DNA from: Robertkochia flava
Lineage (GTDB): Bacteria; Bacteroidota; Bacteroidia; Flavobacteriales; Flavobacteriaceae
Length of the DNA: 64,000 bases
Reading direction: 5' to 3'
Assembly: GCF_020166515.1 (NCBI RefSeq)
Contig: NZ_JAINZT010000006.1
Coordinates: forward strand, 310,001-374,000
Positions 1 to 8,317 of the stretch are shown here, piece by piece; position 1 is the stretch's first letter, and every line of letters begins with the position of its first letter. The position numbers were made by a program, and so were the translations under genes. Under the pieces are notes generated by a model. That model was not told the origin of the DNA. It saw nothing but the letters and a program-made list of their open reading frames with translations, and did no database searches.

Positions 1-1309
1 TTGCAGCTACAGTAAGCTTCTCAACAGTAGTCTGGCCTATCCCTCTTGCCGGGAAGTTAATAACCCTTTTCAGCGCCTCTTCATCTTTAGGATTAATGAC
101 CAGGCGAAGGTAAGACAGCACATCCTTGATCTCCTTACGCTGGTAGAAAGACAATCCTCCATAGATACGATAGGGAATATCCTTTCTCCTGAGGGCATCC
201 TCAATAGCTCTTGACTGGGAATTGGTTCTGTACAACACTGCAAAATCCCCATAGGTCAGTTGCTTTTGCATGGCGTTTTCAAAAACGGATGACGCCACAA
301 ACCTTCCTTCTTCAGCATCTGTATCCGAACGGTGCACTTTAATGAGATTCCCGTCATCATTGGCGGTCCAAACCACCTTATCCAACCGGCTCTTATTTTT
401 TTCGATCACAGAATTTGCCGCCCTTACAATATTCCCGGTTGAGCGGTAATTCTGTTCCAGGCGATACATGGCTACGTTATCATAATCTTTTTGAAAGTTC
501 AGGATGTTGTTGATGTTCGCACCCCGAAAAGCATAAATACTTTGGGCGTCGTCGCCTACCACACATATATTCTGGTACCTGTCGCTAAGCGCCTTCACTA
601 TAAGGTATTGCGAATGATTGGTATCCTGGTACTCATCCACCAGGATATAGCGAAAACGATCCTGGTATTTAGCGAGCACCTCTGGAAACCTGGTCAGCAA
701 TTCATTGGTTTTCAGTAAGAGGTCATCAAAATCCATGGCCCCCGCCTTAAAACACCTTTCGCAATATTCATTATAGATCTCTCCCATCCGTGGTCTTTTG
801 GCCATGGCATCGGCCTCCATCAGATCCGGATTGTTGAAATATGCCTTTACGGTGATCAGACTGTTCTTAAAGGATGAGATCCTGCTTTGTACCTGCTTGT
901 ACTTATACACATCTTTATCCAGACCCATCTCCTTGATAATAGCACTTATCAGGCGTTGAGAATCCTGGGTATCGTAAATGGTGAAATTATTGGGATACCC
1001 CAGCTTATCACCCTCGATCCTGAGGATCTTTGCGAAAACCGAGTGAAAGGTACCCATCCAAAGATTTTTGGCTTCACTACTTCCTACAATAGAGGCAATA
1101 CGCCCCTTCATCTCACGCGCTGCCTTGTTGGTAAAGGTAAGTGCCAGGATATTAAACGGATCTACCCCCTGATACATCAGGTAGGCAATACGATAAGTTA
1201 ACACCCGGGTTTTTCCGGATCCCGCGCCGGCAATTACCATTAATGCACCATCCTTATGTAAAACAGGCGCCCTTTGCGCATCATTCAGTTCAGCTATATA
1301 ATTCTCCAA
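1..1309 (-). CDS. UvrD/PcrA/Rep-type superfamily 1 DNA helicase, N-terminal part
   Basis: ATP-dependent 3'-5' DNA helicase of the UvrD/PcrA family, acting in nucleotide excision repair, mismatch repair or replication restart. Translation from 1309 shows the Q motif (LNDAQRAPV), Walker A AGAGSGKT near residue 30, the TFTNKAA motif, Walker B VDEYQDTN near residue 223, GDDAQSIYAFRGA and LEQNYRS. About 436 residues are present; the C-terminal 2B and 1A/2A parts lie beyond base 1. The start is inferred to be TTG at 1307-1309: an in-frame TAG lies two codons upstream, and the first internal ATG would remove the Q motif. Domain assignment is firm; which paralogue (UvrD or PcrA) cannot be decided here. 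Confidence 0.93.
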   Translation of the reverse strand, partial: MENYIAELNDAQRAPVLHKDGALMVIAGAGSGKTRVLTYRIAYLMYQGVDPFNILALTFTNKAAREMKGRIASIVGSSEAKNLWMGTFHSVFAKILRIEGDKLGYPNNFTIYDTQDSQRLISAIIKEMGLDKDVYKYKQVQSRISSFKNSLITVKAYFNNPDLMEADAMAKRPRMGEIYNEYCERCFKAGAMDFDDLLLKTNELLTRFPEVLAKYQDRFRYILVDEYQDTNHSQYLIVKALSDRYQNICVVGDDAQSIYAFRGANINNILNFQKDYDNVAMYRLEQNYRSTGNIVRAANSVIEKNKSRLDKVVWTANDDGNLIKVHRSDTDAEEGRFVASSVFENAMQKQLTYGDFAVLYRTNSQSRAIEDALRRKDIPYRIYGGLSFYQRKEIKDVLSYLRLVINPKDEEALKRVINFPARGIGQTTVEKLTVAA

Positions 1310-1490
1310 GACCTAACGCTTTAATTTTCTGAAATTTACATTCTCACATGTTCCCTGCAGGAATATCCGCATGGTACTCCTCACAAAAATTGCGACAATT
1401 TAACCAATACCTGCCTATTTCAGGCGATGTAATTTGATAATTTATAAACATCATGGATGATTATATTATATTAGCATTAAAACCAAAAAC

Positions 1491-2036
1491 ATGAATAAAA
1501 ACCTACTGCTTTTTTCCTTCCTCCTTCTATCTGGATTTTTCGGCACATACGCACAGCTTCAGACCAAAACAGGCCCCATGTCCAAAAATTTCGGGCCGGT
1601 CTACCCGGTTCCCGAAGCTAATTTCCGCACAGATAAAAGCGCGAAGTTCCATGCCGTTTTTGATGTCAGCAGAAAACCGGCTGATTCCTCCCGGGTAAAT
1701 CCCAGCTTAGAAACCGCAGCCCGTTACCTGAATCTACACCTGCAAAATGGATTTGAAAAGCAAAACCTGAAGGTGGCCATGGTGATTCATGGAAAAGCAG
1801 TAAAGGATCTACTGCTATCCGAATCTTACCAGCAGGAATTCGGCATCGATAATCCAAACCTGCCATTGGTGCGCACCCTGATCGAGGCAGGGGTAGAATT
1901 GGTGCTTTGCGGGCAGTCTTCTGCCTACCACGGAGTACAACTGTCCGAGACGATTCCGGGAACCCAAATGGCCCTCTCAGCAATGACCGCTTTGGTGCAA
2001 CTTCAAAATGAAGGGTACCGGTTAATTCACTTTTAG
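1491..2036 (+). CDS. DsrE/DsrF-like family protein with signal peptide
   Basis: 181-residue protein with an N-terminal signal peptide (hydrophobic residues 5-20, cleavage likely after TYAQ). The rest resembles the DsrE/DsrF-like fold: a first strand KVAMVIHGKAVKDLL, a central NPNLPLVRTLIEAGVELVLCGQS segment with one cysteine, and a final ALSAMTALVQLQNEGY helix with terminal strand. DsrE-type proteins carry or relay sulfur in the cytoplasm, but exported versions like this one are common in Bacteroidota and their role is unknown. The segment CGQSSAYHG resembles the place of the reactive cysteine. It stands alone: the neighbouring helicase is divergent and the next gene is about 200 bases away. 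Family call fairly sure; function not. Confidence 0.75.
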   Translation: MNKNLLLFSFLLLSGFFGTYAQLQTKTGPMSKNFGPVYPVPEANFRTDKSAKFHAVFDVSRKPADSSRVNPSLETAARYLNLHLQNGFEKQNLKVAMVIHGKAVKDLLLSESYQQEFGIDNPNLPLVRTLIEAGVELVLCGQSSAYHGVQLSETIPGTQMALSAMTALVQLQNEGYRLIHF

Positions 2037-2243
2037 TAGTTTTCAATACAACACAAAGGCATGCACGAATCTTCCATTTTATTTCTCAACTTTAAGATCA
2101 GGATAGTCGACCTTAGTAAACCAACGGGCTTTTAATACATGCCTCCATTAATAAAATGATATTCCTCCACCACCAATACCGTTAAAATAGCAGGCGATCT
2201 CGAGAGATAGTGCCGATGAGTAGATAAAAAATAATACCGACCC

Positions 2244-3548
2244 ATGAAAAAATTTAAAATGAAAAATATTTTACCAGTCCTGATTGCAGTCATTTGTTCC
2301 GGCATTTCCGGATTACACGCCCAGAAGAACGTGGATGGTGCTATTGCAGACATTGAACAAAAGGTAATTGAATGGCGGCATTACTTCCATCAAAATCCTG
2401 AATTGTCTAACCGGGAATTCAACACTTCCACTAAAATTGCTGAACATCTCAGGTCACTCGGACTCGAAGTAAAAACAGGCGTTGCCAAAACAGGCGTTGT
2501 GGGAATATTAAAAGGGAAAGCTTCGGGAAAAGTTATCGCCCTGAGAGCAGATATCGATGCCCTTCCTGTAACCGAACGTACGGAGGTCCCCTTTAAATCT
2601 ACAGTGACCACCAACTATTTAGGAAAGGAAACCGGGGTTATGCACGCATGCGGACACGACACCCATATTGCCATTCTTATGGGGGTGGCTGAAGTCTTAT
2701 CCAGGAACAATGATTTTGCCGGTACGGTAAAGTTTATTTTTCAGCCTGCAGAAGAAGGCGCACCTCCGGGGGAAGAAGGAGGAGCAGAACTTATGGTTAA
2801 GGAAGGGGTTCTCAGGAATCCGGATGTAGAAGCTATTTTCGGATTACACATCAGCTCGGATACCCCTGTTGGACACATCGGATACAAGTCGGGAGGAGCC
2901 ATGGCTGCATCCCAGCGTTTTGTTATCGATGTAAAAGGAAAACAGACGCACGGTTCTGCACCCTGGAACGGAACTGACCCTATTATGGTATCTGCTCAGA
3001 TCATCAACGGGATGCAAACCCTGGTGAGCCGGGAAATGGAGCTCACCAAGGAAGCAGCAGTGGTCTCCGTTGGCAAGATCGCTGGTGGTGTGAGAAACAA
3101 TATCATCCCTGAACGTGTAGAAATGGTAGGGACGATCCGGACTCTTGATTACGATATGCAGGCCAAACTCAATCAGCGTTTGAAAGAAATGGTACCAGCC
3201 ATTGCTGCCGCCTATAATGCCGAGGCAAGTATCGATATTGCCTCGGGTTACCCTATCACCTATAACGATCCGGAACTTACCAGGTAAATGCTTCCAGCTC
3301 TTATCAAAACCGCCGGAGAGGCAAATGTAAAGGAAGAGAATGCTACCACCGGGGCTGAAGATTTTTCATTTTTCGCGAAGGAAATACCGGGATTTTATTT
3401 TTTTATCGGTGGAAAACCAGCAGATGCGGCTCCTGATGCTTATTTCCCTCATCACACCCCTGACTTTTATGTAGACGATAGTGGAATGCTTACCGGGGTA
3501 AAGGCTTTCATCAATATTGTGTATGATTACCTGCAGCCGGATAAGTAA
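2244..3548 (+). pseudogene. M20 family amidohydrolase (N-acyl amino acid / hippurate hydrolase type) interrupted by an in-frame TAA
   Basis: Exported M20D-type metallo-amidohydrolase, which would hydrolyse N-acyl amino acids. A signal peptide precedes HAQ (about residue 27). Metal-site motifs are visible: HACGHD (Cys136, His138), the Glu pair at 170-171 in QPAEEG, and GLH (His202). The frame is broken by TAA at 3285-3287, after ELTR. It resumes in the same frame with an ATG at 3288 and runs 86 codons to 3548, carrying TGAEDFSFF and the last metal-ligand motif FPHHTPDF. The joined length, about 434 residues, is normal for the family. One base change (for example CAA or AAA to TAA) explains it. 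The short product lacks one metal ligand and should be inactive unless read through or complemented by the second fragment. Sequencing error is possible. Confidence 0.85.
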
Positions 3549-3697
3549 TAACAAGCAGTGTTCAGCCACGTGAAGGGATCGTTCGGGATGCCGGAATAAA
3601 TCACCTTAACCCTCAGGTCAATGGTATAGCTGAGGATGAATATTTAAAAAAGTAAGAACGAAATAGTATTATTGCATTTAAAATATCAAGAACAACC

Positions 3698-4213
3698 ATG
3701 TACGAATCTAAAATCATCGAACTTTTATTTTATCTCTTGCCTGCACTTATCACCGGGCTTATCGCTTATTACTTCTTTAACCTTCACACCAGGAACGAAG
3801 AAGGAAGAAGACGATTTCTGTTACATAAAGAAACCAAAAAGAATGCCCTGCCCCTTCGGCTACAAGCCTATGAGCGCATGGCCCTGTTTCTGGAGCGCAT
3901 AAATCCTGCAAAGCTCCTGGTTCGAATTGCTCCGGCATCAGCAGATAAGGATCAATATGAATCCCTTCTGATATCGACCATAGAGAACGAATTCGACCAC
4001 AATATTTCCCAGCAGATCTATATCTCAGATGAGTGCTGGAATGTGATCAAAGCCTCTAAAAATGCCACGATCCAACTTATCAGAAAGGCGGGAATGCAGT
4101 CCGATTCTGCTTCCAAATTAAGAGAAGGGCTTTTAAATGAACTTCTGGATAAGCAACCCCCATCGAATGCAGCTCTGGGGTATATTAAAAAGGAGGTAGG
4201 AGAGCTCTGGTAA
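3698..4213 (+). CDS. Conserved membrane-anchored protein (DUF7935-like)
   Basis: 171-residue protein with one N-terminal membrane segment (about residues 8-26), then a basic stretch RNEEGRRRFLLHKETKKN and a helical cytoplasmic domain containing LPLRLQAYERMALFLERINP and the conserved-looking ENEFDHNISQQIYISDECW. It matches my recollection of a flavobacterial family of unknown function, but I cannot confirm the family number. It ends just before the convergent patatin gene. No catalytic motif is seen. An alternative frame over the same start region is a shadow. The real-gene call is supported by composition and length; function unknown. Confidence 0.7.
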   Translation: MYESKIIELLFYLLPALITGLIAYYFFNLHTRNEEGRRRFLLHKETKKNALPLRLQAYERMALFLERINPAKLLVRIAPASADKDQYESLLISTIENEFDHNISQQIYISDECWNVIKASKNATIQLIRKAGMQSDSASKLREGLLNELLDKQPPSNAALGYIKKEVGELW

Positions 4214-4215
4214 TA

Positions 4216-5139
4216 TTATCCGGCCAGGTCAATGCTTTTAGCGTGGTCTGACTTTAATTTTTCGGTGCGAATGGCTGCATACTCCTTACCCTGTGCCCAC
4301 CAGTCGGTCATAAGTTTTTTATTGAAATAAAGGGAGTTTTCCGTAAGGCGGGTTGGGGTGAAATAGATATTTAATTTTACATCCTTATTCATTGCTGCCA
4401 GCCGGCCTTCAATGATATCGTGGGATTCCAACTGATCAAGAACAAAGGAATAGAGATTCACCAGAAGAGAGAAGGGATTTTTACCCAAAACCTTGGAATG
4501 TTCCTTATTCTCGGTTTCCAAGATTATGGCATCCACCTCCGTGGCACCTCTTTTGATGGCTTCCCGAATGGGGATCACGCAGCCCAGACCACCATCTGCG
4601 TACTCATGTCCGTCTTTTTTTGCTAAAGACATAAAAGGCACGTAATTACAACTCATCCAGATCCAGTCACAAAAGTCTTCATAATCAAAATCATTAATAG
4701 ACTTGTATTCCACACGATTCATGGAAAGATTGGAAACAGTGACCACAACATCTTTACTGCGCTCTTTTAATCTGTAGAATTCCTCCGGAGAAAGGGTGCG
4801 GCGAATATTTCGAAGCAGGTTCTTGCTCTCACCGAAAGTGCGTTTCCCTTTTATAAGCTGCCAAAGTACATTGAGGTGATTTATGGCTACATACTCCTTA
4901 TCCCCTTTCTTTTTAACCACAAAAGGGTTTTTGCTGAAGATTGACCGCTGATTCACCGAAGTGTACATATCATACACTTTGTTGATATTGCCCAGGGCCA
5001 GGTGTGGGATTAAAAGACTACCCGTTGATGTTCCAAGATACAGCTCGTAATTTCGCTTTTCCTGTTCGATAAGATACTGAGCAACTCCTCCGGCGAAAGC
5101 TCCTTTGCTTCCTCCGCCGCTAATAACCAAGGCTTTCAT
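4216..5139 (-). CDS. Patatin-like phospholipase (second of tandem pair)
   Basis: 307-residue patatin-family acyl hydrolase expected to cleave ester bonds of phospholipids or other acyl lipids with a Ser-Asp dyad. Visible: the oxyanion loop GGGSKG (8-13), the nucleophile elbow GTSTG with Ser38, and the catalytic Asp182 in ADGGLG. There is no signal peptide, so it is probably cytoplasmic or peripheral. Its start overlaps the stop of the upstream paralogue by 4 bases (ATGA), indicating translational coupling. The pair share the same catalytic positions and much of the sequence, so they arose by tandem duplication. It is the last gene of the M1-peptidase/patatin operon and converges on the gene ending at 4213. 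Confidence 0.92.
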   Translation of the reverse strand: MKALVISGGGSKGAFAGGVAQYLIEQEKRNYELYLGTSTGSLLIPHLALGNINKVYDMYTSVNQRSIFSKNPFVVKKKGDKEYVAINHLNVLWQLIKGKRTFGESKNLLRNIRRTLSPEEFYRLKERSKDVVVTVSNLSMNRVEYKSINDFDYEDFCDWIWMSCNYVPFMSLAKKDGHEYADGGLGCVIPIREAIKRGATEVDAIILETENKEHSKVLGKNPFSLLVNLYSFVLDQLESHDIIEGRLAAMNKDVKLNIYFTPTRLTENSLYFNKKLMTDWWAQGKEYAAIRTEKLKSDHAKSIDLAG

Positions 5140-6041
5140 AAAATTTCCAATTGACTTGTTTGCTGGCTTTGGAACTGTGCAAATTCATACCCTCGCTCCC
5201 ACCATTCGGACATTCGTTCTTGGTTAAAGATAAGGGAATTTGTAGTTAATACAGTTGGGGTGTAATAGAAATTTATAATTGCATCATTGTGAGTTGCTGC
5301 AAATTTACCGATCCTTATATTCTGTTTTTCAATACGATCCAGCATAAAGGAAAACATATTGGTAAGCAATCCGAAGGGGTTTCGAGACGGCATACGGTTC
5401 AATTGCGTTACCTCTGTTTGCAAAATAATCGCATCCACTACCTTCGCTCCCCGCCTGATGGCCTCTTCAATTGGCACCATACACCCCATGCCTCCATCTG
5501 CGTATTCACATCCGTTGCGACGGGCGAGAGACATGAAAGGGGTATAATTGCAGGAGATCCAGATCCAGTCAGTGTAAGATTCGTAGTCGAAATCGTTAAT
5601 GGAAATGTACTCTACCTGATTCAGGGAAAGATTGGATACGGTAACCACAACTTCCTGGAGTGAATTTCTAAGGGCATTGAAATCCTCCTTGGTGAAGGTT
5701 CTCTTTATCAATGCCTTAAGCTGGTGGCTCTCACCAAAGGTTTTGCTTCCGCTGAGGATGTTTCTCAACACGTTCACATGGTTAATGGCGATCTGTTCGA
5801 CCCCGTACTTTTTTCGAATCACAAAAGGGCAAACGCTGAAAATATCGTCATTCGTAACCGAGGTGTACACCTTTTTTATTTCCCTTACCTTTTTAAGAGC
5901 CATATGATTCACGAGAAGGCTTCCTGTTGAGGTCCCGATATACAACCCGTACTCCCGCCTGAGATCTTCGATCAAATATTGCGCAACTCCTCCGGCAAAG
6001 GCTCCTTTGCTCCCTCCTCCTGATATTACTAATGCTCTCAT
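5136..6041 (-). CDS. Patatin-like phospholipase (first of tandem pair)
   Basis: 301-residue patatin-family lipase, paralogue of the following gene. GGGSKG (8-13), Ser38 in GTSTG and Asp182 in ADGGMG are at identical positions in both, and long stretches such as VVVTVSNLSLNQVEY are nearly the same. It has no signal peptide. It begins 17 bases after the stop of the M1 aminopeptidase and ends with a 4-base overlap into the second patatin, so the three genes look like one transcript. Family call is firm; the substrate is unknown. Confidence 0.92.
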   Translation of the reverse strand: MRALVISGGGSKGAFAGGVAQYLIEDLRREYGLYIGTSTGSLLVNHMALKKVREIKKVYTSVTNDDIFSVCPFVIRKKYGVEQIAINHVNVLRNILSGSKTFGESHQLKALIKRTFTKEDFNALRNSLQEVVVTVSNLSLNQVEYISINDFDYESYTDWIWISCNYTPFMSLARRNGCEYADGGMGCMVPIEEAIRRGAKVVDAIILQTEVTQLNRMPSRNPFGLLTNMFSFMLDRIEKQNIRIGKFAATHNDAIINFYYTPTVLTTNSLIFNQERMSEWWERGYEFAQFQSQQTSQLEIL

Positions 6042-6058
6042 AAAATCAATTCTAGGGT

Positions 6059-8191
6059 TTATTTGGTGCCGGAAATAACCGCTTCCATTCTGGTTTCGAT
6101 AGTATCCTTCAATGGTGATTTTAAGTCAGGTAAAATACTCCTTATCTGGATCCTGGTTTCCGGGTTCGACAGCAGCCGGTCCATCATACTTTTGCAAAAC
6201 CTCGAAAATTGCCAGGCCGGGTGATGCATACCCTGCATCAAATTCAGATAAGAAGCCCTGGTAAAACCCCCGATCTCATACAGCATGTTAAAAGCCTGTT
6301 GCCTGGTATCAAAAGGGTAACCCGGACCTGTATAGGCGGTTAAGTCCCCGAAGTATCGCTGTGTAAGCTCCGGATCGTCAAAAGTAAACAAAGCAAGGGC
6401 CAGCCACAGCATACGAAGCGAATGATCTTCAAAACCGATCAGCGCTTCTGTTTCCCTTAAATAACGCGAGCGATCTTCAGGATACTCGATCCATAATTTC
6501 ATTAATGCCTCCTGTACCGTTATGTAACTTGGGTCTTCCAGGAGCAATTCAAATTCCTGCTTTAATGTAACGCCGATGCTGTCTGCTGATTTGGCTACCC
6601 CTGCGCGGACGTAACCATCACCTTCCTTTAGGGCATAAAGCCACAGGGAGTCCCTGTACCTGCGTGGCCAATAGGCAGATCGTTCGGTTATCAATTGTTT
6701 CAACGGGTAAAAGGAATCTGATTTAAGGGCGTTTTTGGACTCGTTAAAAAGCACCACGGGGGGAGCATTATCCTCCTCTATCTCCATGTATCGCGCAATA
6801 AAAGCATTCCTCTTCAAGCTTTGGATAGCCTCCGCTGCCGGAAACTCGGGTTGCTCCAGCCATGTCTCGCGAAATTCCTGCAGGTTAACTTCCGTATAGC
6901 CCGACAACACCTCCAAAAGGTCCTCCGTCGTGGCATTTTTGAATGCGTAGGCATTGAGAAATGCCTTTATTCCTTCCCGGAACGCCATTTCACCCATTCG
7001 CTCTCTGAGGATATGCAGCGCCCATGCCCCCTTTTCATAAAAGGTCAGACTCCCGGCTTCAGGGTCAAGTAACGACTCTCCGTTCGTGTTATCGGAAAGT
7101 GCAATAAGCTGCCTGGCTGTGCCATACAGTTTCCAGTAATAGTGATCTTCCCCAAAGATCATTTTTTCAGTGAGCAAGGCATAGTAGGTGGCAAAACCTT
7201 CCTGCAGCCAGTGGTGCTTTCCGCTTTCTTCTGTTACCAGATTACCAAACCAATGATGTGCCAGCTCATGCGCATTCACATTCACGTAGTTCCTGTCGGT
7301 GAATCCTCTGGAATCTGTGATATAATTATCTGAAAAAATGGTCAGCGTTACATTTTCCATCCCGGCATATAAAAAATCCCTCACCGGTACCTGTTTATAA
7401 TTTACCCAGGGATATGGAACACCCGTTTCTTTCTCCAGGAAATCAAAGATTTGCCGTGTATACCTGTAAGTGGCCTCCACCCTGCTACTGTCTGAAGGAT
7501 AATAATAGAGATGGATGGGAACTCCCGAAGACGACCGAATTTCCCGTTTATCGTACAGTCCGCCTACAAATGCCAGTAAATAACTACTGACGGGATTTTT
7601 CATTTCATACTGCCAAATGCTCTCGTCCTTCTCATGTACTACCTTTCGCAATTCCCCGTTTGCAATTACCTGGTAATCGCGGGGAAACCGGACATCCAAA
7701 GAAAATCTGACCTTTTCATTCATGTCGTCAAAAGAGGGCACCCATGATGAAGTGTATTTGCCCTGGCCCTGAGTCCATACCTGCCTTCCGCCTTCCCCAT
7801 TAACCACAAGGTTATCCTCTGAAGGATACCCGGAACGCCATCCCGGAAAATACACAGCACTTTCAGGATGGGCCTTATAGATTATCTTTAAACCTTTATA
7901 GCGTCCGCGATCAAGAGAAAGGTCCAGTACAAGGCTTTTATTATAAGTCCTGAACCCTATTTCCCTTTCCCTGAAGGTCACTTTAAGAATATCCAGGTTC
8001 CTGGAAGAAAGCAGGATACTGTCTACTGGTTTGAGCACCCTGAAATTATACAATACCTCCCCTGCTATTTCCTGTGCAGCAGGATTTACCGCTATATTGA
8101 TCTTACCTTCCGTAAAATCCACAGCGTCTCCATTCTGAGCAAAAAAGGAAACCGAAAACAGCAGACTGAAATACAGAAGAAATTGTTTCAT
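6059..8191 (-). CDS. M1 family zinc aminopeptidase, exported
   Basis: 710-residue gluzincin aminopeptidase releasing N-terminal amino acids from peptides. A signal peptide (about residues 1-19, ending SFFAQ) sends it to the periplasm or beyond. The zinc site is HELAHH (308-313) with the third ligand Glu331 in WLQEGF. The substrate-binding motif is AGMEN (276-280), a close variant of GAMEN. The C-terminal 300 residues form the helical domain of the family. It is the first gene of an operon with two patatin-like lipases and is divergent from recG, with about 125 bases between the start codons. Substrate preference cannot be read from sequence. Confidence 0.93.
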   Translation of the reverse strand: MKQFLLYFSLLFSVSFFAQNGDAVDFTEGKINIAVNPAAQEIAGEVLYNFRVLKPVDSILLSSRNLDILKVTFREREIGFRTYNKSLVLDLSLDRGRYKGLKIIYKAHPESAVYFPGWRSGYPSEDNLVVNGEGGRQVWTQGQGKYTSSWVPSFDDMNEKVRFSLDVRFPRDYQVIANGELRKVVHEKDESIWQYEMKNPVSSYLLAFVGGLYDKREIRSSSGVPIHLYYYPSDSSRVEATYRYTRQIFDFLEKETGVPYPWVNYKQVPVRDFLYAGMENVTLTIFSDNYITDSRGFTDRNYVNVNAHELAHHWFGNLVTEESGKHHWLQEGFATYYALLTEKMIFGEDHYYWKLYGTARQLIALSDNTNGESLLDPEAGSLTFYEKGAWALHILRERMGEMAFREGIKAFLNAYAFKNATTEDLLEVLSGYTEVNLQEFRETWLEQPEFPAAEAIQSLKRNAFIARYMEIEEDNAPPVVLFNESKNALKSDSFYPLKQLITERSAYWPRRYRDSLWLYALKEGDGYVRAGVAKSADSIGVTLKQEFELLLEDPSYITVQEALMKLWIEYPEDRSRYLRETEALIGFEDHSLRMLWLALALFTFDDPELTQRYFGDLTAYTGPGYPFDTRQQAFNMLYEIGGFTRASYLNLMQGMHHPAWQFSRFCKSMMDRLLSNPETRIQIRSILPDLKSPLKDTIETRMEAVISGTK

Positions 8192-8317
8192 TTATATGAT
8201 CTTAAGCAATTACCCCTACAATGTAATCAATTTTATATTCTGCCTCCTCACCCTGCCATACCCCGCAGGAGTAAAGCAGAGGTCTGAGGTTTCAAACGAA
8301 TGTTTTATATTCGTATC

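Noticed and set aside
2244-3287. A complete shorter amidohydrolase gene
   Set aside because: The C-terminal part of the catalytic domain with a metal ligand continues in the same frame after the stop, so this is a broken full-length gene, not a short family member.
4216-6041. The patatin pair as CBASS effectors
   Set aside because: No CD-NTase or ubiquitin-like accessory gene is near; the operon partner is a peptidase.
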